Below the pieces are notes generated by a model. The model saw only the letters and a list, made by a program, of their open reading frames with translations. It made no database searches and was not told the DNA's origin. Of a DNA stretch of 64,000 bases, positions 34,201-42,857 are shown in pieces; positions within the stretch are counted from its first letter, which is position 1, and each line of letters starts with the position of its first letter. A program made the translations under genes and the position numbers. Origin of the DNA: MWEI01 sp964600235 (lineage in GTDB: Bacteria > Desulfobacterota > Desulfomonilia > UBA1062); assembly GCA_964600235.1 (NCBI GenBank), contig CAZRIV010000005.1:62001-126000 (forward strand), read 5' to 3'.

Positions 34201-35279
34201 ACCATGATGATAAAGCTCATGGCATACCCTGCGTGGATGGCTGTTTTCCCTTTCCTGCCCGCAACACGGTACACCAGGTGTATGGATGCGCCGATGATCA
34301 ACGCGATACAGATTTTATGCAGGAGGTCGATATGCGGGGCATAGCCGGGGGGCAGGAGTGGTATGATGATATCATGCAGGTTGAACAGAGCAAGGATCAT
34401 GCAGCATACCGAAATCAGCGTGCTGTTCGTACGGTCGGTCTTTCTGGTGAAGATGAACAAGGCCAGGCTTATACAGACCACGGCCGCCAGGATCTTGGCC
34501 AATCCGAACGATAATATATTAAGCAAGTATTTTTCTAGAGTTATATCGCCAAAGTTCACCAGAAGAATTACCAGATCGGTAAAAATCGGAATCAGGACCA
34601 ATGCCGTTGCCAGCCACCTGACGAGCTCTTCTTTTGTAATGGCAGGCCGTTCCTGAAACTCTTCATACCCTGCCGCCCCCAATGCAAGGATGCTCAGGGG
34701 GATAAATGCGAACAACAAGGGGTTCATGCCTGGGAGCAGGAACTGATGCACCGACACAATGATGAGCAGCACCGTAATACCGGCAAGCATAAGCCAGATA
34801 GAGGGACGCCTTCCGGAATCTTTCTGTCCCGCCGCGAGCCTGGCAAGTATGTATGCACAATAGAGTGCACCACTGCATGCTGCCAGGGGGAATATCACCC
34901 CGGAGAGAGACTCTGTCCACCATGAGCCTGCAACAAGCAGGATGGTACCTCCATATGCGGCGTCCAGGACTTTCTCTGTGGACCTCTTTCCTGACACGCG
35001 CAGGCAGAGGTGAATGGAAAGTGGCAGGAAGAAAAGAGAAAATGAAAACAATAACCTGCGTAATCCCTGGAGGGTATGCACGGAATCGTTGTAGAGGAAT
35101 CCCAGGGACCCAAGGCCGTATACTGCAGCCATAAAGCACATGATGCCCAGGATCCTGAATCTTTCCTCCTTCCCTGGCTGTCTTACCAAGGGGAAGAGAA
35201 TGGAGACGCAGAAGAGAATGGTCGCAACTGCAGGTACGACCTCGGAGAATATTCCATGTATATCGCCTGGTGTCATCAT
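31245..35279 (-). CDS. Very large multi-pass membrane diguanylate cyclase
   Basis: About 1344 residues. The first roughly 830 residues are dominated by hydrophobic segments (about twenty by eye), in repeats resembling 7TM sensor modules such as histidine-kinase N-terminal 7TM domains. Then a GAF-like region, a coiled coil (DQVDKRTSDLHHALVEAMVKEKQIIERNAV region), a second GAF-like region, and a C-terminal GGDEF domain with active site RIGGDEF. RETD five residues before GGDEF is a match to the c-di-GMP inhibitory I-site. It should make c-di-GMP from two GTP at the inner membrane. The start is uncertain: ATG 35279 chosen, with GTG 35309 or 35336 possible. Confidence 0.88.
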   Translation of the reverse strand: MMTPGDIHGIFSEVVPAVATILFCVSILFPLVRQPGKEERFRILGIMCFMAAVYGLGSLGFLYNDSVHTLQGLRRLLFSFSLFFLPLSIHLCLRVSGKRSTEKVLDAAYGGTILLVAGSWWTESLSGVIFPLAACSGALYCAYILARLAAGQKDSGRRPSIWLMLAGITVLLIIVSVHQFLLPGMNPLLFAFIPLSILALGAAGYEEFQERPAITKEELVRWLATALVLIPIFTDLVILLVNFGDITLEKYLLNILSFGLAKILAAVVCISLALFIFTRKTDRTNSTLISVCCMILALFNLHDIIIPLLPPGYAPHIDLLHKICIALIIGASIHLVYRVAGRKGKTAIHAGYAMSFIIMVITAAFALFPGSVNRWGGGFVRENWQDIYMGVLFLTFSHCAAILWNSWKTEADSHRKEGLRIIFIGAALGVFLLSFNLTTTLGIGSTHLNTLLVIPLGIILYGLTYKDLFNMSGSSKRKMVASSLKAILIVAYIAISPVFLWLWREYGADYILARIIPYGVPPLLSFICAAFLSLFVLGLEQNRPEAILFSLINFCYAMLNLDITLVAVVPDMHLALKVSRLDHFFLSLIMLGVNLHLIYLVTGMKTRWWVVYAGYLVGIVMAPLSQTRFYYQGMYTYYWGLFAHKAILFDIMSALWLAGLCYGIYLLYREFRTTQSTQKTKVRRVLTAFIIMAAFSMSNIPAINGYEIYPLGTFAFVGLIYLAYGLFKFNMRNALQFVRSVLFGGGMLLMLLVIGMLPGKILDIKDYAVALLAGVFGVIAFIRPVRRSWNALINLFIPNERDELNEEYMRFTKDLSHAHHLSDINDSLKQWFFRVFSCSFFTLMVRRRGDEAFHGWNAWNSHITEGLFRKADEVPRGEQRLHIDPGHALVDIAGRINGMTTGDSLAKLFSGLSQAQREDDIFGYAEIMLPISIGDGSRALLILGAKNDGSGYRASEIDIIQSVALVLGPTMENALLLESLEDQVDKRTSDLHHALVEAMVKEKQIIERNAVIERQNRIMAVLLETASRMRTIEGLEELFGFTLSQLRILFPDFCGGIILEDTKRNILEASAFTGVDDAEQKVILEQRRAFAEPGSDALLNPSSKRPVATSDHAGMTPWKIVPLQGGTDKAAGYVVMKEQDMEGQSGETMRLFIAQISAVVQNRLLLKHLERMASTDGLTGVYNRSFLDRELDKAIRHARRFRDMTFSLMIIDVNGLKQINDTYGHGVGDEVIVKVSGMLKAACRETDIVSRIGGDEFAVLMPSTVRTQAEMLRSRIREGEKGLRVLLTPSRGAHINIRIHISIGLASSDESDPDAVMKKADDLMYLDKQLYYKRLISQAGPTRQ

Positions 35280-35549
35280 GTCCGGAATACATGCCCGTTT
35301 TTCGGGCACACGTTCAGCCTTCTTTCTCCTTTGCACGTTCTTATCGGACCGGAGACGACTAGATTAAAGGATTATTCAGGCCGTGAGGAGACTCTTGTTT
35401 ATGCCTGCACGGAAATGGGTTCACAGGGTGCTCGCTGCTGACATATTAAAAAGGCGGAAAGACGGTTATATAAAGCTTTACAGGCCATTGCATGACCTTT
35501 AAGGTACGACTATGAACAGGACCGCCTTATCTCCTGCAGGTAACAGGCC

Positions 35550-36794
35550 ATGAAGGATCCGGCCCTCCGTCGCAGATATGTTGCCGCCTCGGCAATCGTC
35601 ATACAGCTGTGCCTTGGAACGGTTTACGCCTGGTCCATTTTCAAGAAGCCCATGATGTCTGCAAATCTCTGGGGCGAGACCCAGACCCAGACCGCCTTCA
35701 TGATCAATTCCGCCATGTTCGCCCTTGCCGTCGCGTTCGGGGGGACAATGGCGGACCGGATAGCCCCCAGGATTACCGGTGCCCTGGGCGGCATCTTGTT
35801 CGGCACGGGGATCATTCTTTCAGGTCTGGCCAACAGCATAAAGAGCATCACCCTGCTCATGATCGCATATGGCTTCATCACCGGACTCGGCGGCGGCATC
35901 GCCTATGTGACCCCCATCGCCACACTTATCCGCTGGTTTCCCGACAAGAGGGGCCTGCTGACCGGGCTGGCTGTCATGGGGTACGGTCTCGGCGCATTCA
36001 TACTCGGCAATATCGGGCCGTATCTTATCCTGCGATACGGAGTCGCCAGCACGTTCTGCCTCTGGGGGGGCCTGAGCCTGATTGTCGTGACCGCTGCATC
36101 TCTTACCCTGATAAACCCGCCTGAAGGATGGAACCCCGGTCATGCTGAACCCGCGTCGATGAAGGCTGCCGTACTGACTGTCTCCTCCACCTTTTCCGAG
36201 GCCATCTGCACACCCCGGTTCTGGATCCTGTGGCTGATGCTCTTTGTCAGCATCACTGCCGGGCTCGGCATGATATCCCAGCTCTCTCCCATGGCCCAGG
36301 ATGTCATGGTACGCATCCATGGCCCGGAAGTGCCTGCTGAGAAAATGAGAGCCATCGTGCTCACTGCAGGGAGCATCGTGGCCATTGCAGGCCTGTTCAA
36401 CGGGCTGGGCAGATTCCTGTGGGCCTGGGTCTCGGATGCCATCGGGAGAAAGGCGGTCTTTGCCCTCATATTCCTCTCCTTCACCCTGGGATTTTCCCTG
36501 CTCCCCCACGTGAATGCCGTCTCCCTTTTTACCGGGCTCTGCCTCTATCTCCTGGCCTGCTACGGAGGCACCATGGCCACCATGCCCGCACTGGCCGCCG
36601 ATGAATTCGGCCCCATGAACATCGGGAAGATCTACGGGGTGATCTTCACTGCCTGCGGGTTCGCGGGCTTCCTGGGGCCCTTTGTCTTCGCAAGGGTCAA
36701 GGAGCTCACGGGCGGCTTCACCTATGCCCTTTACATGGAGTCTGTCCTGGCGGCCTTAGGCCTGGTGCTGGTGCTTATCCTGCACAAGTCGTAG
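35550..36794 (+). CDS. OFA-family major facilitator (oxalate/formate antiporter type)
   Basis: A 414-residue inner-membrane transporter with twelve expected helices. The N-terminus RRYVAASAIVIQLCLGTVYAWSIFKKP is typical of the OFA branch of MFS (OxlT-like), and the loop GGTMADRIAPRITGALGG is the MFS motif A variant. Substrate is probably a small carboxylate; sequence does not decide between oxalate/formate, lactate or other acids. It is divergent from the large diguanylate cyclase. No catabolic partner gene adjoins it. Confidence 0.87.
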   Translation: MKDPALRRRYVAASAIVIQLCLGTVYAWSIFKKPMMSANLWGETQTQTAFMINSAMFALAVAFGGTMADRIAPRITGALGGILFGTGIILSGLANSIKSITLLMIAYGFITGLGGGIAYVTPIATLIRWFPDKRGLLTGLAVMGYGLGAFILGNIGPYLILRYGVASTFCLWGGLSLIVVTAASLTLINPPEGWNPGHAEPASMKAAVLTVSSTFSEAICTPRFWILWLMLFVSITAGLGMISQLSPMAQDVMVRIHGPEVPAEKMRAIVLTAGSIVAIAGLFNGLGRFLWAWVSDAIGRKAVFALIFLSFTLGFSLLPHVNAVSLFTGLCLYLLACYGGTMATMPALAADEFGPMNIGKIYGVIFTACGFAGFLGPFVFARVKELTGGFTYALYMESVLAALGLVLVLILHKS

Positions 36795-36904
36795 GCGCCG
36801 GACAAGGCGCGTACACACACATTCATGACAACCATGATGTGCCCTATGGTGATGCATCATGGATTTCAAACCTCAAGCACAACCCCCACACCTTCACCTG
36901 CCGA

Positions 36905-36932
36905 TTGACACTCTATACATTTCCCTTTAAGT
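36905..36932 (+). promoter_or_regulatory. Candidate promoter of asd
   Basis: TTGACA (36905-36910), 16 bases, TTTAAG (36927-36932) precede the asd ATG at 36983. The -35 is perfect and the -10 weak. The transcript leader would be short (about 45 bases), leaving no room for a lysine riboswitch. Confidence 0.4.
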
Positions 36933-36982
36933 GTTTATTGTCCCGGATTAAAAAGGGCATCAAACAACGAAAGGATGTTCTC

Positions 36983-38098
36983 ATGGCACGAGTAGCTTTC
37001 ATCGGTTGGCGCGGCATGGTCGGTTCGGTCCTCATGGACAGGATGATGGCGGAAGACGACTTCCACGGATTCGAACCGGTCTTCTTCACCACCTCCCAGG
37101 TCGGGCAGAAGGGCCCAAGGGTGGGCATCAAGATCCCGCCGCTCAAGGATGCCTACGACATCAAGGAGCTCAAGACCGCAGACATCATCGTCACGTGCCA
37201 GGGCAGCGACCACACCAAGGAGGTCTATCCCAAGCTGAGAAAGGCCGGGTGGAAGGGCTACTGGATCGACGCATCATCGGCGTTGCGCATGAAGGACGAC
37301 AGCATCATCATCCTGGACCCGGTGAACCGTGACGTCATCGATAAGGGCCTGAAAAATGGCGTCAAGAACTATATAGGCGGCAACTGCACCGTGAGCCTCA
37401 TGCTCATGGCTATCGGCGGACTGTTCAGGGAGAACCTGGTGGAATGGGTCACCTCCATGACCTACCAGGCCGCCTCGGGTGCCGGCGCCAACAACATGCG
37501 CGAGCTTGTGGAGCAGATGGCCTACGTAGGCACGGCATCCAAGAAGCTTCTCTCAAAACCGGCGACAGCGGCTCTCGAGATTGACAAGCAGGTTCTGGCA
37601 GCCCTGCACGACAAGACGTTCCCGAAAAAGGTCTTCGGCTTCCCGCTGGCCGCAAGCCTGCTGCCCTGGATCGACACGGCCATGGAGAACGGTCAGAGCC
37701 GCGAGGAGTGGAAGGGCATCGTGGAGACCAACAAGATCCTGGGCACCAGGAAGACGATTCCCGTGGACGGCCTCTGCGTGCGCGTGAGCTCCATGCGCTG
37801 CCACTCCCAGGGTCTCACCATCAAACTCAGGAAGGACATAAGCGTCAAGGAGATCACCGGGATCATCGCGGGCGCCAACGACTGGGTCAAGGTGGTGCCC
37901 AACATCAAGGAAGAGACCCTGACGCACCTGACCCCGGCAGCCGTCACCGGAACGCTGACCGTCCCGGTGGGACGCATCCGCAAGATGAACCTGGGCGAGA
38001 AATACCTCACCTGCTTCACCGTGGGCGACCAGCTCCTGTGGGGCGCGGCCGAACCCATCAGGAGGATGCTGAAAATCGCGCTGGAGTATATCGGGTAG
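36983..38098 (+). CDS. asd: Aspartate-semialdehyde dehydrogenase
   Basis: A 371-residue NADPH enzyme that reduces aspartyl phosphate to aspartate semialdehyde for lysine/diaminopimelate, threonine and methionine synthesis. It is the proteobacterial Asd type: the N-terminus VAFIGWRGMVGSVLMDRM is the NADP-binding loop, and the catalytic Cys is in GGNCTVSLML at about residue 135. Start 36983 follows AAAGGA; the 48-residue extension in the open frame was rejected. No other lysine or threonine pathway genes are adjacent. Confidence 0.95.
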   Translation: MARVAFIGWRGMVGSVLMDRMMAEDDFHGFEPVFFTTSQVGQKGPRVGIKIPPLKDAYDIKELKTADIIVTCQGSDHTKEVYPKLRKAGWKGYWIDASSALRMKDDSIIILDPVNRDVIDKGLKNGVKNYIGGNCTVSLMLMAIGGLFRENLVEWVTSMTYQAASGAGANNMRELVEQMAYVGTASKKLLSKPATAALEIDKQVLAALHDKTFPKKVFGFPLAASLLPWIDTAMENGQSREEWKGIVETNKILGTRKTIPVDGLCVRVSSMRCHSQGLTIKLRKDISVKEITGIIAGANDWVKVVPNIKEETLTHLTPAAVTGTLTVPVGRIRKMNLGEKYLTCFTVGDQLLWGAAEPIRRMLKIALEYIG

Positions 38099-38407
38099 GA
38101 GCGAAACGGATCAGCCATCGTAGACCCTACACAGGTTGGGGGTGAGCGCAAGCAGACCCCCGACCTCGACTGGGCAGTAATAACTAAGAAGTAATCTAAA
38201 ACTCAGATTAAGTTTCTGAATCAGATCTTGCACAATAGATTGTTACCAGAGATCAACCTTTGATCATCTGAAAGGGAAACCGCATATCTATCGCAGAAAT
38301 ATACAGCGATGAAAATGAGAGCGCATAGATCCTACACGCTTTTCTGATATAATTGATATTACTGACATGGTATTGAAAACACAAACTTATCAGTATCGGG
38401 GACAACC
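38099..38407. other. 309-base AT-richer intergenic stretch
   Basis: The first part carries an imperfect hairpin, GGTTGGGGGT...ACCCCCGACC at 38134-38165, a plausible asd transcript end, though no T-run follows. The rest is clearly more AT-rich than the surroundings. A TATAAT at about 38348-38353 could be the -10 of the iron-sulfur gene, but no good -35 is seen. No gene found. Confidence 0.45.
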
Positions 38408-39265
38408 ATGAAGATCAGACGCAAACTCAATAGACTTATCAAAAAGACCACATGGAATTCAATGCTCTCGGTATTCAGGCTATTCTTCAAGTCGGCCTCG
38501 TATTTCCGTTATCCGGTCATAGGCCCCTTGTTGAGAAGGTTGTCCGAACTTGAGTCGGATGCACATACACAGTCCTATACACTAAATATCAATGAAGACG
38601 TAACAGAACTGGCGCAGGGAGTTGTCCTGCCTATTGATATGATGAAACAGGCGATACAACAATCAAGCTACCGGGCAATTATGAATACATGCCTGTGCCG
38701 CACTGCGTATGATTGCAAGGATTTTCCTCACAATCATGGCTGTATTTTTATCGGTGAGGGAGCTCGGGGGATCGTTAAAAATCGCATGGGCCAAGAAGCC
38801 GGCGTGGAACAAGCCCTTGCCCACGTTGACAAGGCTGCTGAACTGGGTCTGATAGGTCAGGCGATGTGGGTTGAGGTTGAGCGTCATCTGCTGGGTGTCA
38901 AGAGGGAGAAAGGGGTAGCACACTGGCTGGAGATATGCTTTTGCTGTCCCTGCTGCTGCGGCACCTTCAAACTGATAAAGGCATCGAATCTCAAGGAGAT
39001 CAAGGATCGCTTCCAGTCTATCGGATGGAAAGCCAACGTGAGCGATGATAGTTGTGTCACTTGTCTGCACTGTATTGAGCAGTGTCCTGTTCAGGCCATA
39101 TCTCTTCAAGAAAATCATATTGTGATCGACACACAGAAATGTCTGGGGTGTGGATTCTGCGCAGCACACTGTCCACAGGAGGCCATCAAACTTCGCTTAG
39201 AAAGCCCGTTACTGGGGACTGTGCAGGACTACTTTACTCGTGGAGGACTCAAGGTCGATATATAA
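38408..39265 (+). CDS. 4Fe-4S dicluster ferredoxin-type protein
   Basis: A 285-residue probably cytosolic iron-sulfur protein. The N-terminal half has no standard motif but several clustered cysteines (NTCLCRTAYDCKDF; CFCCPCCCGTF near residues 177-187). The C-terminal part is a two-cluster ferredoxin: CVTCLHCIEQCP and CLGCGFCAAHCP. GGGGA lies before the ATG. The gene and its flanks are less GC-rich than the neighbours, suggesting a different history. Proteins of this layout occur in sulfate reducers and syntrophs; the redox partner is unknown. Confidence 0.8.
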   Translation: MKIRRKLNRLIKKTTWNSMLSVFRLFFKSASYFRYPVIGPLLRRLSELESDAHTQSYTLNINEDVTELAQGVVLPIDMMKQAIQQSSYRAIMNTCLCRTAYDCKDFPHNHGCIFIGEGARGIVKNRMGQEAGVEQALAHVDKAAELGLIGQAMWVEVERHLLGVKREKGVAHWLEICFCCPCCCGTFKLIKASNLKEIKDRFQSIGWKANVSDDSCVTCLHCIEQCPVQAISLQENHIVIDTQKCLGCGFCAAHCPQEAIKLRLESPLLGTVQDYFTRGGLKVDI

Positions 39266-39579
39266 ACTCGGTGGTTGATCTGGGCAGTCATCATATGAGA
39301 AGCCCTATGCCGGGTGCCTCTTGAGCATCTGGAAAAGTGATGATTTCGTGCCATTCGTAATGATACGAGTTTGAACTATATTGATCAGAGATCTGCTGTC
39401 AATATCCTCATGATTGGCAAGACTCCAGCATAACCAGTCAGCTATTACCTTATTATCGTATACAGCCTTTTGAACTGCTTGTATCCTGACTGTCCCTTAT
39501 GATTTCCGGATAATTCCATTGCAACCCTTTCCCCCGCCCTGATAATTGTAGGGTCGATCTCAGCTTTTGGAGGACATCC
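39266..39579. other. 314-base intergenic stretch
   Basis: Between the iron-sulfur gene and the acyl-CoA synthetase. It is AT-richer like the preceding gap, and shares the short word CTGGGCAGT near its start with that gap. Minus-strand frames here have no start signal. It presumably contains the promoter of the downstream gene, which I cannot define. Confidence 0.4.
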
Positions 39580-41673
39580 ATGAAAGACCACCTGATCCGT
39601 ACCATGAACGAGTTCGAAGGAAAGATTGTTCTCAAGGAATGGGGTATCCCTGTCATTGATGAAGCTGTTGCCGAAGATGAGAGCCGGGCTGTTCAAAAAG
39701 CCCGAACGCTGGGTTACCCGGTTGCCCTGAAGATCTGCTCGGATGCCGTGCCCCACAAGACCGATTCAGGAGGTGTGGTCCTTAATATCCGTGAGGAAAA
39801 AACCCTCAGGGCAAAGGCCCGGGAGATGCGCTCACGCTTTTCGGACATACCCCATACGCTGCTCGTCCAGAAGATGGCAGGCCCCGGAACAGAGCTCATT
39901 TTAGGCGCCAGACGCGATCCGGTTTTCGGACCGGTGGTCCTGGTGGGCATCGGCGGTATTTTTACCGAGGTCTTCCGTGACACGGCCATGGAGCTTGCCC
40001 CGGTAAGCACTTCCGCAGCAATGGCCATGCTCGAATCTCTGCGGGGGTCAGCCCTTCTGAAAGGCTTCCGCGGCCAGCCACCTGTTGACCTGAAAGCTCT
40101 CACGCATGCCATCGCTGCACTGTCCCGGCTCATCATGAAACGCACCGATATCCTTGAGATCGATATCAACCCGTTCATTGCTGGCGAGCACGAGGCAACA
40201 GCCGTGGATACCCTGATCAGACTCTCGGAAAAACCGAAGGCCTCACGTCGAACCCTGCCTGACACCACGTCGGTCGATCCGTTCTTCAACCCACGGTCAC
40301 TTGCGCTCATCGGCGCTTCGCGCAGCTACGGCAAGGGGGGCAACATCATCCTGAGAAACATCGTCAAGGCAGGGTTCAAGGGGACGATCCACCCCATCAA
40401 TCCCTCCGGCCACGAGATCCTCGGCATGAAGACCTATGCCGGCGTCCGGGACATACCCGGCCCTGTGGACCTGGCCATGATCGTCATACCGAAAAATGCC
40501 GTCCCTGCCGCCATTGAAGACTGCGCGGCAAAGGGAGTGAAAGCCATCATCCTCAGCACGGGCGGGTACTCGGACATCGGGGAGGACGGGGCGGCCGAAC
40601 AGAAGACCCTCGTGGAGAGCGCCCGCAGGGCGAACATCCGCGTCATGGGCCCCAACAGCATCGGCACCATCCACCCCGCAGCCGGGCTTGCCACGTCCAT
40701 TGTCGGCCTGGAGCCCATCGTCCACGGTGGCGTGTCGCTCATCGGCCAGTCAGGTGTCTTCTCGTCGGGCTGGGGCCGGTGGATCGCCGATTACAAACCG
40801 TTCGGCATCTCGAAGGTCGCATGCATCGGCAACAAAGGTGACGTGAACGAGTCGGACCTCCTGGAGTATCTCTCCGAAGACACGGAAACCACGACCATCG
40901 GGATGTACCTCGAGGGGATCATTGACGGCAGCCGTTTCGTAAAGGCCGCCGCAAAGGCCTGCCGGAGAAAGCCAGTGGTGGTGGTGAAGTCGGGCCGGAC
41001 AGAGGCCGGGGCCGCTGCCATTGCGTCTCATACAGGCTCGCTGGCGGGCTCGGACGCCGTGTTCGATGCCGTATGCCGACGCACCGGCCTGATCCGGGTC
41101 CATGATTCCGAGGCGTTCTTCGACTGCCTCGCAGGCTTCGAATCGCTGAGCCTTCCCCGCAGCAACCGCATGGGTGTGCTGTCCATCACAGGCATGGGGT
41201 GCGTGGTGACCACCGATGCCTGCGACGAATACAAGGTGATGCTGCCTCCCCTGAAGCCCGCAACGCTGAAACGGCTCAGGGAGGTCATGCCTGACTGGGC
41301 ACCCGTGCGCAACCCCATAGACATCTGGTCCGCCGTGGAACAGCACGGCTCGCTCAGGACCATGAGCCACATATCAAGGTGCCTGCTGGACCAGAGCGAT
41401 ATAGACGCCCTGCTCATCATCTTCGTGCACATGCCCGAGAGCACCTTCGACATCGAGGAGGCCTTCGGCGACATCATCAAGAAATTCAGCCACAAGCCTG
41501 TTTTTGTAAGTTACTATGGGGGTACGGAAAAAGAGATCAGGCACACGCACGAAGGGTTCATGAAGCTCGGTGTCCCGAGCTACCCCACGCCGGAACGCGC
41601 CATCTACGCCTTCAGCCGCATGGTGGAATACGCCCGCTTCCACGGGCATACCAGAGGCTCTAAGAGTTCATAG
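39580..41673 (+). CDS. ADP-forming acyl-CoA synthetase (acetate-CoA ligase family), beta-alpha fusion
   Basis: A 697-residue fusion. Residues 1-220 are the ATP-grasp (beta) part: LKEWGIPVIDEAVAEDE, ALKICSDAVPHKTDSGGVVLNI, VLVGIGGIFTEVF. From about 230 come the CoA-binding and ligase-CoA (alpha) parts: FFNPRSLALIGASRSYGKGG, then ASHTGSLAGSD with the phosphohistidine at about residue 484. The enzyme class interconverts acyl-CoA + ADP + Pi with acid + ATP, giving substrate-level ATP in anaerobes. The beta-before-alpha order is the reverse of many single-chain homologues. A GGAGG Shine-Dalgarno precedes the ATG. The acyl substrate is unknown. Confidence 0.9.
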   Translation: MKDHLIRTMNEFEGKIVLKEWGIPVIDEAVAEDESRAVQKARTLGYPVALKICSDAVPHKTDSGGVVLNIREEKTLRAKAREMRSRFSDIPHTLLVQKMAGPGTELILGARRDPVFGPVVLVGIGGIFTEVFRDTAMELAPVSTSAAMAMLESLRGSALLKGFRGQPPVDLKALTHAIAALSRLIMKRTDILEIDINPFIAGEHEATAVDTLIRLSEKPKASRRTLPDTTSVDPFFNPRSLALIGASRSYGKGGNIILRNIVKAGFKGTIHPINPSGHEILGMKTYAGVRDIPGPVDLAMIVIPKNAVPAAIEDCAAKGVKAIILSTGGYSDIGEDGAAEQKTLVESARRANIRVMGPNSIGTIHPAAGLATSIVGLEPIVHGGVSLIGQSGVFSSGWGRWIADYKPFGISKVACIGNKGDVNESDLLEYLSEDTETTTIGMYLEGIIDGSRFVKAAAKACRRKPVVVVKSGRTEAGAAAIASHTGSLAGSDAVFDAVCRRTGLIRVHDSEAFFDCLAGFESLSLPRSNRMGVLSITGMGCVVTTDACDEYKVMLPPLKPATLKRLREVMPDWAPVRNPIDIWSAVEQHGSLRTMSHISRCLLDQSDIDALLIIFVHMPESTFDIEEAFGDIIKKFSHKPVFVSYYGGTEKEIRHTHEGFMKLGVPSYPTPERAIYAFSRMVEYARFHGHTRGSKSS

Positions 41674-41743
41674 AAGGTTTTGACATGATAAAACTCATAA
41701 AAGTGGGAATACTGTTCAGACGGAATGTTCCGGTCTCGGGCCG

Positions 41744-42532
41744 TCAGGCCGCTTTGGGCAATGCCGAGCCCGACCGGGATTCCGTGCTTTTGATGAGCAC
41801 CTCTATGGCCAGGGGCAAATGGTCCGACATGGCAAAGTCGACCACATGGGCCTTTCTGATCGTGATGCCTTCCGAGACCAGGACATGGTCGATATCCCGG
41901 CACGGTTTCCAACTGGGATAGGTGGGCATGTTTTTCAGGGCCGGGAGCAGACCGGCCCTCTCGGTAATGATTGAGAGCTCTTTACTGTCGGCGCTGCAGT
42001 TGAAGTCACCCATGAGGATCGTCTTGCAGTCGAGATCCCTGATGATGTCGCCGATATAGCCCGCCTGCCTGATCCTGTCCCTCGGGCCAAGAGAAAGGTG
42101 GGATACGGCAAAGGCAACACTCTGGCCTTGAAAATCCAGCTTGACTACCATCAGACCTCTGCCGCGGATCTTGCCGGGAAGCTGGTGCCTAGCAACGTCG
42201 GTGATCCGGTGCCGGGAAAGGAAGCCGATACTGTGCCTGGCGAATACCATGTCACGGTTGACCTGCTCGGCCCAGTAATCAAACCCCCCAAGATACGCAA
42301 GGAATGTGGTGTGATTCAAAAAGCCCGACCTGAGGCTCCCGGCGTCAGACTCTTGAAGTCCTACCATATCGAACGATCTCACCAGTTCGGATACCCTGGC
42401 GAGGTTGTCCATCTTGCACCTTGAAGGCAGAACATGTTTCCAGAGGTTCTTCAGGCGCTCGGAACTCTTTGACGCATTTATGCACACATGCGTGTTGTAG
42501 CTCAGGATGCGTAACGTTTTATGGGCTCCCAT
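41744..42532 (-). CDS. Endonuclease/exonuclease/phosphatase-family protein
   Basis: A 262-residue member of the DNase I-like EEP fold. Visible motifs are ILSYNTHVC, VGLQESDAG, AVSHLSLGPRDR, ILMGDFNCSAD and the C-terminal SDHLPLAIEV (His dyad). These enzymes cut phosphodiester or phosphomonoester bonds in DNA, lipids or inositols; the N-terminal pattern is like the cardiolipin-hydrolase/EEP subgroup, but I would not name a substrate. ATG 42532 was chosen; the longer frame begins at a TTG without signal. It is the last gene of the tetR-led minus-strand cluster, 153 bases after a small open frame. Confidence 0.85.
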   Translation of the reverse strand: MGAHKTLRILSYNTHVCINASKSSERLKNLWKHVLPSRCKMDNLARVSELVRSFDMVGLQESDAGSLRSGFLNHTTFLAYLGGFDYWAEQVNRDMVFARHSIGFLSRHRITDVARHQLPGKIRGRGLMVVKLDFQGQSVAFAVSHLSLGPRDRIRQAGYIGDIIRDLDCKTILMGDFNCSADSKELSIITERAGLLPALKNMPTYPSWKPCRDIDHVLVSEGITIRKAHVVDFAMSDHLPLAIEVLIKSTESRSGSALPKAA

Positions 42533-42685
42533 ACTCAGGTTGTTCTCCCCTTGGGTGTCTCTGTTTGTGTTGTTTTCTATCGGCGTGACCCCTTCATTGC
42601 ATAAGCTTGGATGTCCTGGCAAGGCCCATCTGCAGCCTTTCTTTGCATTTCTTGCTTTATTCAATTCAATACCTTGAGCAAATTA

Positions 42686-42817
42686 TCAATATACTCTCAA
42701 AAAGCACATCTCATGATCATTGTTTAGTTTTAAATCATAATTGCAGTCAGTTATATAGATAATGGTCTTGCCAGCCATGGCATCGAGCATCCCGCGGAGA
42801 TTTTCATATGCGTCCAA
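42686..42817 (-). CDS. Possible small protein (43 residues)
   Basis: A short frame 40 bases after the amidohydrolase stop. It opens at TTG 42817 right after a strong AAGGAAGG Shine-Dalgarno and reads (M)DAYENLRGMLDAMAGKTI..., ending RVY. The composition looks protein-like: amphipathic N-terminal helix, then a beta-like IIYITD. No family recognised. It would be in the tetR-amidohydrolase operon. Confidence 0.4.
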   Translation of the reverse strand: MDAYENLRGMLDAMAGKTIIYITDCNYDLKLNNDHEMCFLRVY

Positions 42818-42857
42818 GGTTTTCCTTCCTTTCCGGTATGTTCAGCGGTTCGGCAGG

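Noticed and set aside
36795..36982. Lysine riboswitch upstream of asd
   Set aside because: No recognisable lysine-aptamer core, and the likely promoter leaves only a short leader.
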